Assembly (NCBI GenBank): GCA_001898385.1
Contig: MKTT01000112.1
Coordinates: forward strand, 66,572-112,880
DNA length: 46,309 bases
Direction: 5' to 3'
Source: Planctomycetales bacterium 71-10
Lineage (GTDB): Bacteria; Planctomycetota; Planctomycetia; Isosphaerales; Isosphaeraceae
This document shows positions 17,808 through 25,382 of this stretch, one piece after another. The first letter of the stretch is position 1. Every line of letters starts with the position of its first letter. A program made the translations under genes and the position numbers. The notes below the pieces were generated by a model. It searched no databases. It saw only the letters and a program-made list of their open reading frames with translations, and was not told the DNA's origin.

Positions 17808-17866
17808 GGGGTCGTTCCTTTCCTCTCCACTGACCGTCACTGACTCGGAGGAGGCCATCATAACGG

Positions 17867-17914
17867 CCTTCCCCCCTCGCGGGGGAAGGTGGCCCGCAGG
17901 GCCGGATGAGGGGG
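17867..17914 (+). repeat. REP-like repeat R1, copy a
   Basis: A 48-base unit beginning with an imperfect hairpin (CCTTCCCCC against GGGGGAAGG) followed by GTGGCCCGCAGGGCCGGATG and a G-run. The same unit occurs at 21559-21606 and inverted at 17993-18042 and 21661-21706. Confidence 0.8.
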
Positions 17915-17992
17915 AGGACGAGCACTATGGCTGTCGGGATCCGGAGCCGGTCGGGCGGGCCGTCGAATCCCGATGGTCCCCGTGCTTCGCGT

Positions 17993-18042
17993 CCCCCTCA
18001 TCTGACCCCTGCGGGGTCTGTCTTCCCCCGCGAGGGGGGAAG
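17993..18042 (-). repeat. REP-like repeat R1, copy b (inverted)
   Basis: Reverse-orientation copy of R1: a C-run, CTCATCTGACCCCTGCGGGG, then the hairpin CTTCCCCC against GGGGGGAAG. It is more diverged in the middle than the other copies. With copy a it forms a large inverted repeat between the two-component genes. Confidence 0.75.
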
Positions 18043-18111
18043 ACCGTTTGCGTCGAGGCCACTCCAGGACCCGAGACGGTCGTCCATTCCTCTCCGACAG
18101 CTCAGGCGCGG

Positions 18112-19404
18112 TCAGGCACCCGCCGATTCCACGATGCGCGAGGGGCCCGGCAGGCGGAGGACGAAACGGGCCCCCCCCTCGGGGCGGTTGCAGGCCGTCA
18201 GCCGGCCGCCGTGGTCGCGGGCGATCCGCTCGGAGATCGGCAGGCCCAGGCCCAGGCCGGCCTCCTTGCTGGTGAAGAACGGTTCGAACAGGCGGGCGAA
18301 CGCCCTGGGGTCGACGCCCGGCCCGGTGTCGTCGACCGCCACCTCGACGAAGCCGTCGGGCGTGCGGGTGAGCGTCATCGTCAGCCGGCCCCCCCGGGGC
18401 ATGGCGTCGATCGCGTTCATCGCCAGGTTCACCAGCACGCGGCCGATCTGCTCGGCGTCGGCCTCCGCCGGCACGGGCGACGACGGCTTGACGAGCCGGA
18501 CCTCCACGCGATGCTTGGCCGCGCGGCCCTGGATCAGCCCCAGCGTCTCCGCCGCCACGTCCCTCAGGTCGATCCGCCGCCACCTCGGCCGCGACGGCCG
18601 CGCGAAGTCGATGAAGGCGTTGAGCCGGTCCTCCATCCGCGCGATCTCGCGCTCGATGATCAGCAGGTCCTCCGGCGGCGGGCCCTCCTCCTCGGCCTTC
18701 TCGCGCTGGAGCTGCACCAGCATCGAGATCGCCGTCAGCGGGTTGCGCAGCTCGTGGGCCATGCCGGCGGCCATCTGGCCCAGCGCCGCCAGCTCCTCGG
18801 CCCGGACCATCGCCCGTTCGAGGCCGCTGGCGACCGAGTAGCCGAAGAAGAGCCCGGCGATCGTCGCCATGAGCCCGACCCCCGCCAGGGCCCAGGCCGT
18901 CCACGACGCCGTCCGGTGCATGGCCGCCAGCGACCGCGCCGTCTCCTCGGCGATCCGGCCGTCCAGCTCGCGCAGGGCCTGGCGGACGTCGGTCTCCAGG
19001 ATCGCCAGCGCCGCGCGGTCGGCCGGGCCCCCCGCGCCGGCCCCTTCGGCGTCGCGATAGCGGCGGAACGCGGCCTCCAGGCGATGCACGATCCCGACCT
19101 CCTCCGGGTGCGGCCTGGCCGTGGCCTCGGACTCGGCCAGGAGCCGGAGGACGTCCTCGTCCAGCGCGGCGACCCGCTCGCGGCCCGAGGCGTCGCCGTG
19201 CAGGCCGATCTCGATCAGCTCGGCCAGGTCCCTCAGCAGGTCGTCCACGATCCGGCGGCCGTGGAGGTCCTCCTCCAGCCGACGGACGGTCGCCTCCTGC
19301 CGCAGCCCCAGGTACACCGCCGCCGCCGTACACGACGTCAGGAACAGCAGGCTCGCCACCAGCGAGGGCCAGGCGATCCGGAACAGCAACCGTTGCGTCA
19401 GCAC
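18112..19404 (-). CDS. Two-component sensor histidine kinase
   Basis: A 430-residue membrane sensor kinase. Transmembrane segments lie at about residues 9-33 and 168-190, enclosing a roughly 130-residue helical periplasmic sensor region. The dimerisation/phospho-acceptor helix has His217 in MAAGMAHELRNPL. The ATP-binding domain has the N box (VNLAMNAIDAMP, Asn326/Asn330), G1 VDDTGPGV (357-364), F box FEPFFTSK and G2 GLGLGL (383-388). This is an NtrB/ZraS-type HPK4-like kinase, fitting its NtrC-type partner downstream on the same strand. GTG at 19404 has GGGGGTGA upstream; another GTG at 19425 is possible. The signal sensed is unknown. Confidence 0.93.
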   Translation of the reverse strand: MLTQRLLFRIAWPSLVASLLFLTSCTAAAVYLGLRQEATVRRLEEDLHGRRIVDDLLRDLAELIEIGLHGDASGRERVAALDEDVLRLLAESEATARPHPEEVGIVHRLEAAFRRYRDAEGAGAGGPADRAALAILETDVRQALRELDGRIAEETARSLAAMHRTASWTAWALAGVGLMATIAGLFFGYSVASGLERAMVRAEELAALGQMAAGMAHELRNPLTAISMLVQLQREKAEEEGPPPEDLLIIEREIARMEDRLNAFIDFARPSRPRWRRIDLRDVAAETLGLIQGRAAKHRVEVRLVKPSSPVPAEADAEQIGRVLVNLAMNAIDAMPRGGRLTMTLTRTPDGFVEVAVDDTGPGVDPRAFARLFEPFFTSKEAGLGLGLPISERIARDHGGRLTACNRPEGGARFVLRLPGPSRIVESAGA

Positions 19405-19531
19405 GCCGTCACCCCCACGGCCCACGAGTCCAGCCCCCGATTATACCCCGACCGCCCGCCCCGTCGCCTGGGACGGCGCGACTGGCTTCCTTCGCCCGAC
19501 GCAACACCGCCTCACAACACGCAAGCCTATT

Positions 19532-19646
19532 AACAAAAACAATTTGCGACCCGACAATTTGGCTTCGATCGTCGAAGTCGATGTGAAAATCGAGAGTCCT
19601 CACTCAACTCCACCGGGATCGATCGAGGACGGTGGCCCGGCCGGGC
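19532..19646 (+). repeat. Dispersed repeat, copy A
   Basis: It shares order and spacing with 33897-34020: AACAAA, then 37-38 bases later CGTCGAAGTCGAT, then 40-41 bases later CCACCGGGATCGATCG, then GTGGCCCGGCC. Copy A has one fewer GGCC unit, and its right-hand palindromic arm is not recognisable. Confidence 0.65.
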
Positions 19647-19851
19647 ATTCGGAAGGCGAGGGACGGGGACGTCCGCGCCGAGCCTCCTGACGGGGGACCG
19701 ACCGCTGAAGGCCGAGAGCCCCCGGCTATCACCGATCCATGCTCACGAATTGAGAAAGAACGACGTTCCACCCTCCAAGATCCCGAGCCGAGGCCCCGGG
19801 ATTTCATGATTCCGCCGAAATTCCGAGATGCAGGCGTCTTGTGCACACCTG

Positions 19852-19985
19852 CTTAAGCCATCGGCGTAGGCGGGGAATCCGAACCTTCTTACACAGCCCT
19901 TCGCGCCTTCACAAAACGTCGCCAGGTCACGACTTAACGCCGACACCGTGGTCCACCGCGAGGATTGGCACGTCGATGGCTTAAG
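19852..19985. repeat. Perfect 12-bp inverted repeat with 110-base loop
   Basis: CTTAAGCCATCG at 19852-19863 is the exact reverse complement of CGATGGCTTAAG at 19974-19985. It lies upstream of the repeat protein gene at 20030. It could be a pair of half-sites or the ends of a small element. Confidence 0.5.
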
Positions 19986-20006
19986 GGGGAGGCATTCAAC
20001 CCCCTT
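19983..20006 (+). promoter_or_regulatory. Stem-loop ahead of the start of the 20030 gene
   Basis: AAGGGGG (19983-19989) pairs with CCCCCTT (20000-20006) around a 10-base loop, ending 23 bases before the ATG. It would be in the 5' leader of that gene. Its right flank (TTGCCCTTGT) is T-containing but not a clear terminator tail. Confidence 0.35.
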
Positions 20007-20029
20007 GCCCTTGTCGTGCGGAGAACACC

Positions 20030-20656
20030 ATGAGCCAGCCGACCGTCGACGTCGTCGTCGAGCGCCTTGCGGAACTGGAGCGGCGCCTGGAGCGGGAGAG
20101 GCGGCGGTGGCGGATCGTCGGCACGGTGTTGACCGTCGGCGTCGGCCTGATGGCCACGGCTGGGGCGGCGATGAACGAGGCGGCGAAGCCGGTCGAGGCG
20201 AGCGAGTTCATCCTGCGAGATCAGGAAGGCCGCGCCCGCGCCGCGCTGACGATCCGCCCCGACGGCACCCCCGGCCTGGCGTTCTACGACGAGAAGGCGA
20301 CGATGCGGATGTCGCTGGACCTGGGCGCGGACGGCGATAACGACGACGACACGCCGGGCGTGAACATCTACGGCCGGGACGGCGAGCTTCGGGCCGCGAT
20401 GGCCATCCGTCCCGACGGCACCCCCGGCCTGGGCTTCTTCGACAAGGGCCGCAATCCCCGGCTCTCGCTGGACATGGCGGGCGACGAGTCGACGGGCGTG
20501 AACATCTACGGGCCGGGCGGGGTGCTCCGCGCCGCGATGGCGATCCGGCCCGACGGCACCCCCGGCCTGGGCCTCTTCGACGAGGCCGGCCGGGTCGTCC
20601 AATCGGTCGACATCGGCTCGGACGGGAGCCCCCGCCGCGGCCTGGTCCAGCAGTAA
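20030..20656 (+). CDS. Membrane-anchored protein with three IRPDGTPGL repeats
   Basis: A 208-residue protein of unknown function. Residues 5-28 are a charged coiled-coil-like helix, residues about 29-47 are a single membrane span, and the rest is predicted outside the cytoplasm. Three repeats follow, each with an RAA-hydrophobic strand, IRPDGTPGL and a [FL]-[YF]-D turn. The IRPDGTPGL cores are at 75-83, 126-134 and 172-180, so the period is 51 then 46 residues. VNIYG links the second and third units. The repeats look like short beta-hairpin or beta-solenoid units. GGAGAA precedes the ATG at 20030. A structured leader lies directly upstream. Convergent with birA (16 bases). Confidence 0.8.
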   Translation: MSQPTVDVVVERLAELERRLERERRRWRIVGTVLTVGVGLMATAGAAMNEAAKPVEASEFILRDQEGRARAALTIRPDGTPGLAFYDEKATMRMSLDLGADGDNDDDTPGVNIYGRDGELRAAMAIRPDGTPGLGFFDKGRNPRLSLDMAGDESTGVNIYGPGGVLRAAMAIRPDGTPGLGLFDEAGRVVQSVDIGSDGSPRRGLVQQ

Positions 20657-20672
20657 AAGGCGGCCGGCCCGA

Positions 20673-21440
20673 TCAGCGGAGGATCCGGCCGGCGAACAGG
20701 CGATGGACCTCGCGACCGTCGTCGAGCCGGAGCGCGCCTTCGGGGTCGATCCCCCGGCCCGTGCCGACGAGGTTGCGCGGGCCGACGGCCGCGCGGACGG
20801 GCCGGCCGAGGAGGAGGTCGAGGCCGGCCCAGGCCGCGGCCAGCGTCGGGTCGTCGTCGGCCAGGCGGCGGAGGGCGGCGGGGAAGCGTTCGAGGGCCGC
20901 GGCGAGGTAGATGGGCAGGTCGTCGACCCGGAGCGGCTCGGGCTGGAATGAGCCCAGCGACGCGGCCATGCGGGCGACCTCCGGGGGCGCGAGGTCGGTC
21001 CGGGTGGCGACGTTCACGCCGATGCCGATGAGGATGCGATCGCCGGCCGGGGTCTCGATGCGCTCGGGTAGGATGCCGGCGATCTTGCGGCCGTCGACCT
21101 CGACGTCGTTGGGCCAGCGCACGCCGAGGCCGGGGTCGCGCCAGCCGAGCGCGGCGACGGCCTCGATCAGGACCACGGCCGTCGTCAGGGCGATCCGCGG
21201 CTGCTGATCGGGACGGACGCCGTACTCGGCCGGGTCGAGGACGAGGGTGAAGGTGAGCGATCCCTCGTCGGACCACCAGGCGTTCGTCCGCTGCCCCCGC
21301 CCTCGGGTCTGGCGGCGGGCCCAGACGGCGAACGGGGCCGGCCGGGCCGGCTCGGCCAGCACCATCACCTTCGCGGCGGTGCTGGTCGACTCCAGCTCGT
21401 CGAAGATCAGGACCTCGCGGACGAACGGCCAGGGGATCAT
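20673..21440 (-). CDS. birA: Biotin--[acetyl-CoA-carboxylase] ligase
   Basis: A 255-residue biotin-protein ligase, which activates biotin with ATP and attaches it to a lysine of carboxylases. The N-terminus has the substrate-binding LESTSTAAK (consensus ExxSTN). QTRGRGQRTNAWWSDEGSL matches the GRGRxGRxW biotin/adenylate loop, RWPNDVEVDGRKIAGIL contains the conserved WPND and KxxGIL, and GIGVNV follows. It lacks the N-terminal DNA-binding domain of E. coli BirA, so it is a class I ligase without repressor function. The ATG at 21440 gives the family start; upstream in-frame sequence is repeat R2. It lies downstream of pyruvate carboxylase on the same strand, its likely substrate. Confidence 0.92.
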   Translation of the reverse strand: MIPWPFVREVLIFDELESTSTAAKVMVLAEPARPAPFAVWARRQTRGRGQRTNAWWSDEGSLTFTLVLDPAEYGVRPDQQPRIALTTAVVLIEAVAALGWRDPGLGVRWPNDVEVDGRKIAGILPERIETPAGDRILIGIGVNVATRTDLAPPEVARMAASLGSFQPEPLRVDDLPIYLAAALERFPAALRRLADDDPTLAAAWAGLDLLLGRPVRAAVGPRNLVGTGRGIDPEGALRLDDGREVHRLFAGRILR

Positions 21441-21480
21441 GGATCGATCGGTTGCGGTTGGAGGAGGGGCTTCCTGAAAT

Positions 21481-21525
21481 CCCCTCTCCCGCCGGGAGAG
21501 GGTGCCGCGCAGCGGCGGGTGAGGG
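21481..21525 (+). repeat. REP-like repeat R2, copy a
   Basis: A 45-base unit: hairpin CCCTCTCCC against GGGAGAGGG, then TGCCGCGCAGCGGCGGGTGA and a G-run. Its inverted partner is at 21767-21811. Confidence 0.8.
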
Positions 21526-21558
21526 TCGCGGGATTTCGGCACGGCTGCGGCGATCGAA

Positions 21559-21606
21559 CCCTTCTCCCCTTGAGGGAGAAGGTGGCCCGCAGGGCCGGAT
21601 GAGGGG
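21559..21606 (+). repeat. REP-like repeat R1, copy c
   Basis: Hairpin CCTTCTCCC against GGGAGAAGG followed by TGGCCCGCAGGGCCGGATGA. From the GGCCCGCAGGGCCGG core on, it is nearly identical to copy a at 17867-17914. Confidence 0.8.
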
Positions 21607-21660
21607 TGGATCCGCCAGGCGCTTGGGGCTTCAAATCCTTCTCTAATGCCAAGGCGGTCG

Positions 21661-21706
21661 CCCCCTCATCCGGCCTGCGGCCACCTTCTCCCACGAGGGG
21701 AGAAGG
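21661..21706 (-). repeat. REP-like repeat R1, copy d (inverted)
   Basis: Reverse-orientation R1: CCCCCTCATCCGGCCTGCGG, then the CCTTCTCCC/GGGGAGAAGG hairpin. It faces copy c across 54 bases. Confidence 0.8.
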
Positions 21707-21766
21707 ATGCTTGGCGTAAGCCGGCGAGGATGTCGCGCGTCCGTCATGCCCTCCGCGCTCCGACGA

Positions 21767-21811
21767 CCCTCACCCGCCGCTGCGCGGCCCCCTCTCCCGG
21801 GGGGAGAGGGG
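21767..21811 (-). repeat. REP-like repeat R2, copy b (inverted)
   Basis: Reverse-orientation R2: CCCTCACCCGCCGCTGCGCG, then the CCCTCTCCC/GGGGAGAGGG hairpin. It forms the outer right arm of the nested structure downstream of pyc. Confidence 0.8.
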
Positions 21812-21845
21812 ACGGCGCGCGTCACTCGACCCGTCGGATCTCCGC

Positions 21846-24800
21846 TCAGGCGTCGGCCAGCTTGAGGAGCAGGTCGCCGGCCTTGACCTGGAGGCCGACC
21901 TTGGCGGGGAGCTCGGCGACGCGGCCGGCGCGCTCGGCGGTGATGGTGGTCTCCATCTTCATGGCCTCGATGGAGAACAGCTTCTGGCCCTTGCGGACCG
22001 GGTCGCCCACGGCCACCGCGACGCCGACGATCAGCCCCGGCAGCGGCGCGCCGATCTGCATGGGGTCGGCGGGGTCGGCCTTGGGAGTCTCGACGACGGC
22101 CGAGGCCAGCGAGCGGTCGGGGGTCTCGATCTCGCGAGGCTGGCCGTTCAGCTCGAAGAAGACGGTGCGGTTGCCGTCCGAGTGGGGCTCGCCCACGGCC
22201 AGGAGCTTGACGATCAGGGTCTTGCCCGGCTCGATCTCGAACGGGTTCTCCTCGCCCGGCTCGGCCCCGTAGAAGAACAGCGGGGTGGGGAGGACCGAGG
22301 TGTCGGAGAACGCCTTCTCGTGCTTCACCAGGTCGGGGAAGACGCGGGGGTACATCATGTAGCTCATGACGTCGAACCGCGAGACCTCGGCCGGGTCGTC
22401 GACGCCGCGGATCTCGGCGACCTTCTTGCGGATCGCGCCGAAGTCGGCCGGCGGCAGGGTGGCGCCGGGTCGGTCGGTCAGGGGCTTCTTGCCCTTGAGG
22501 ATCCGCGCCTGGAGGGCGGGCGGGAAGCCGCCCGGGGGCTGGCCGAGGCGGCCTTCCATGAACTCGACGACGCTGTCCGGGAAGGCCAGCTCGCGGTCGG
22601 CGTCCAAGACGTCCTCGGGCGTCAGGTTGTTGGCGACGAGGAACAGGGCCATGTCGCCGACGACCTTGGACGACGGCGTCACCTTCACGATATCGCCGAA
22701 CATCCGGTTGACGACGCCGTACGCCTCGCAGACCTCCCACCAGCGGGGCCCGAGGCCCAGGGCGACGGCCTGCTGGTAGAGGTTGGTGTACTGGCCGCCG
22801 GGCATCTCCAGGTCGTACAGGTCGGACGCCGGCGAGCGCGGGCCGGACTCGAACGGCCTGTAGAGGTTGCGGACCTCGTCCCAGTATCGGCTGACGTCGA
22901 TGAGCGCCTCGTGGTCGACGCCCGTGTCGCGGCCGGTGAAGCGGAGCGACTCGACGATGGCGTTGAGGCTGGGCTGCGACGTCAGGCCGGACATCGAGGC
23001 CATCGCGCCGTCGGCCACGTCGAGGCCGACCTCGGCGCCCATCAGGACGCTGGCCGCCTGGGCCCCGCCGATGTCGTGGGTGTGGAAGTGGACCGGCAGG
23101 CCGACCTCCTGCCGCAGGGTCTGGATCAGCTTGACGGCGGCGGAGGGCTTGCAGAGGCCGGCCATGTCCTTGATGGCGATGATGTTGGCCCCGCGCCTCT
23201 CCAGGTCCTTCGCCATGGAGACGTAGTACTTCAGGTCGTACTTGGGCCGGCCGGGGTCGAGGACGTCGCCGGTGTAGCAGATGGCGGCCTCGCAGATGCC
23301 GCCGGCCTTGCGGATGGCCTCGATGCAGGCCCCCATGTTGGGGACCCAGTTGAGCGAGTCGAAGACGCGGAAGACGTCGACGCCGGCGTCGGCCGCCGTC
23401 TTCACGAAGGCGTCGACGACGTCGTCCGGGTAGCTGGTGTAGCCGACGGCGTTGGAGCCGCGGATGAGCATCTGGAAGAGGATGTTGGGGATCCGCTCCC
23501 GCAACTGGGCCAGGCGCTCCCAGGGGTCTTCCCGGAGGAACCGCATGGAGGTGTCGAACGTGGCGCCGCCCCACATCTCCAGGGAGAACAGGTTGGGGAG
23601 GCGGTGGGCGTAGGCGTCGGCCACGCGGAGCATGTCGCGGGTGCGGAGCCGGGTGGCCAGGAGCGACTGGTGGGCGTCGCGGAACGTGGTGTCGGTCACC
23701 AGCAGCGGCTTCTGGTCGCGGACCCACTTGGAGAAGCCCTCCGGCCCCAGCTCCTTCAGGCGCTGGCGGGTGCCGTCGGGGACCTTCTCCAGGTGCTCGT
23801 ACGCTGGCGGCGCCGGCTCGCGCAGGGCCTTCAGCGCCGGGTCGCGCTTGACGCCGGGGAAGCCGTTGACGGTGACGTCGGCGATGTAGGTCAGCAGCTT
23901 CGTGGCGCGGTCGCGGCGCTCGGTGAAGTCGAACAGGCCGGGGGTCTGGTCGATGAACCGGGTGGTGCAGCGGCCTTCCAGGAACGTGGGGTCGGTGACG
24001 ACGTTGAGCAGGAAGGGGATGTTGGTCTTCACGCCCCGGATGCGGTACTCCTGGAGCGTCCGCTCCATCCGGTTGGCGGCGTCCTCGAAGCGGCGGCCGT
24101 AGCAGGAGACCTTCACCAGCAGCGAGTCGTAGAACGGCGTGACGATGGCGCCGGTGGTGGTGGAGCCGCCGTCGAGCCGGACGCCGGGGCCGCCCGACGA
24201 CCGGTAGTGGGTGATGCGGCCGTAGTCGGGCGTGAAGTTGTTGGCCGGGTCCTCGGTCGTGATCCGGCACTGGATCGCGAAGCCGGTGGTGTGGACCGAG
24301 CCCTGGCCGTCGATGCCGATGGCCGGGTTGGAGAGCGGCTCGCCCTGGGCGATGAGGATCTGGCTCTTGACCAGGTCGATCCCCGTGACGACCTCGGTGA
24401 CGGTGTGCTCGACCTGGAGCCGCGGGTTGACCTCGATGAACGAGAACGTCTTGGCCTCGTCGTCGACCAGGAACTCGACCGTGCCGGCGTTGTGGTAGCC
24501 GACGGCCTCGCCGATCTTCAGGGCCGCGGCGCAGATGGCGTCGCGCAGGCCCTCGTCGAGGTTGTACGCCGGGGCGATCTCGATGACCTTCTGGTGCCGG
24601 CGCTGGATCGAGCAGTCGCGCTCGAACAGGTGGACGAGGTTCCCTTGCTTGTCGCCGAGGAGCTGGACCTCGATGTGCTTGGCCTTGGCGATGAACTTCT
24701 CGATGAAGGCGTCGGCGCAGCCGAACGCGGCCTTGGCCTCGCTGCGGGCCTGCTCCAGGGCGCCGTCGAGGTCCTCGGCCTTCTCGACCACGCGCATCCC

Positions 24801-25304
24801 GCGGCCGCCGCCGCCCATCGACGCCTTGATGATGACGGGGAAGCCCATCGCCTCGGCGACCTTGCGGGCCTCCGCGCCCGGGACGACCGGGGCGCTCCCC
24901 TTCAGGACCGGGACGCCGGCCGACTCGGCCAGGGCCCGCGCGGCGACCTTGTCGCCCAGCCTGTCCAGGATCTCGGGCGAAGGGCCGACGAAGGCGATGC
25001 CGGCCGCGGCGCAGGCGCGGGCGAACTCGGCGTTCTCGGAGAGGAACCCGTAGCCGGGGTGGATCGCGTCGACCCCCTTCTCGACGGCCAGCTCGACGAT
25101 CGCCGGGATGTTCAGGTAGCTGCGGATGGGCTCGCCGCCCTGGCCGATCTGGTACGCCTCGTCGGCCTTCAGCCGGTGGAGCGCGAACCGATCCTCGTGC
25201 GAGTAGATGGCGACCGTCCGGATCCCCAGCTCGTGCGCCGAGCGGAAGATGCGGATGGCGATCTCGCCCCGGTTGGCCACCATCAGTTTGCGGAACGACG
25301 TCAT
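21846..25304 (-). CDS. pyc: Pyruvate carboxylase
   Basis: A full-length 1152-residue, single-chain pyruvate carboxylase. It converts pyruvate, bicarbonate and ATP to oxaloacetate, replenishing the TCA cycle. Residues about 1-450 are biotin carboxylase (MVANRGEIAIRIFRSA, ATP-grasp loop KASMGGGGRGMR, EVNPRLQVEHTVTE). Residues about 530-800 are the carboxyltransferase TIM barrel (TDTTFRDAHQSLLATR, EMWGGATFD). The C-terminus is the biotinyl domain with Lys1116 in EAMKMET. All three domains are present in the usual order and length. The gene for biotin ligase follows on the same strand after the repeat region, and an FAH-family gene ends 78 bases upstream of the ATG. Confidence 0.97.
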   Translation of the reverse strand: MTSFRKLMVANRGEIAIRIFRSAHELGIRTVAIYSHEDRFALHRLKADEAYQIGQGGEPIRSYLNIPAIVELAVEKGVDAIHPGYGFLSENAEFARACAAAGIAFVGPSPEILDRLGDKVAARALAESAGVPVLKGSAPVVPGAEARKVAEAMGFPVIIKASMGGGGRGMRVVEKAEDLDGALEQARSEAKAAFGCADAFIEKFIAKAKHIEVQLLGDKQGNLVHLFERDCSIQRRHQKVIEIAPAYNLDEGLRDAICAAALKIGEAVGYHNAGTVEFLVDDEAKTFSFIEVNPRLQVEHTVTEVVTGIDLVKSQILIAQGEPLSNPAIGIDGQGSVHTTGFAIQCRITTEDPANNFTPDYGRITHYRSSGGPGVRLDGGSTTTGAIVTPFYDSLLVKVSCYGRRFEDAANRMERTLQEYRIRGVKTNIPFLLNVVTDPTFLEGRCTTRFIDQTPGLFDFTERRDRATKLLTYIADVTVNGFPGVKRDPALKALREPAPPAYEHLEKVPDGTRQRLKELGPEGFSKWVRDQKPLLVTDTTFRDAHQSLLATRLRTRDMLRVADAYAHRLPNLFSLEMWGGATFDTSMRFLREDPWERLAQLRERIPNILFQMLIRGSNAVGYTSYPDDVVDAFVKTAADAGVDVFRVFDSLNWVPNMGACIEAIRKAGGICEAAICYTGDVLDPGRPKYDLKYYVSMAKDLERRGANIIAIKDMAGLCKPSAAVKLIQTLRQEVGLPVHFHTHDIGGAQAASVLMGAEVGLDVADGAMASMSGLTSQPSLNAIVESLRFTGRDTGVDHEALIDVSRYWDEVRNLYRPFESGPRSPASDLYDLEMPGGQYTNLYQQAVALGLGPRWWEVCEAYGVVNRMFGDIVKVTPSSKVVGDMALFLVANNLTPEDVLDADRELAFPDSVVEFMEGRLGQPPGGFPPALQARILKGKKPLTDRPGATLPPADFGAIRKKVAEIRGVDDPAEVSRFDVMSYMMYPRVFPDLVKHEKAFSDTSVLPTPLFFYGAEPGEENPFEIEPGKTLIVKLLAVGEPHSDGNRTVFFELNGQPREIETPDRSLASAVVETPKADPADPMQIGAPLPGLIVGVAVAVGDPVRKGQKLFSIEAMKMETTITAERAGRVAELPAKVGLQVKAGDLLLKLADA

Positions 25305-25382
25305 GCAAATCTTCCCGACGATCTAGGGGACGCGGCGGCTTCGACTCTCCGTTTCGGGCCGCGATTATCCCAGATCGGCGGG

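Larger units (their letters stand above)
17808..18111. other. Kinase-regulator intergenic region filled by an inverted pair of REP-like repeats
   Basis: No gene. The 304 bases between the histidine kinase stop and the regulator start hold two oppositely oriented copies of one REP-like repeat (17867-17914 and 17993-18042) around a 78-base spacer. Confidence 0.7.
19405..20029. other. 625-base intergenic region with dispersed repeat and inverted repeats
   Basis: No convincing gene. It contains copy A of a dispersed repeat (19532-19646), a perfect 12-bp inverted repeat (19852-19863 with 19974-19985) and a 7-bp stem-loop (19983-20006) just before the next gene. Base composition is clearly lower in GC than the flanking genes. 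Short open frames here (for example 19743-19946) have no ribosome sites and no recognisable protein pattern. Confidence 0.6.
21441..21845. other. pyc-birA intergenic region with nested REP-like repeats
   Basis: No gene. Four repeat units are arranged symmetrically: R2 forward (21481-21525), R1 forward (21559-21606), R1 reverse (21661-21706), R2 reverse (21767-21811). The whole forms a nested inverted structure of about 330 bases. Confidence 0.75.
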
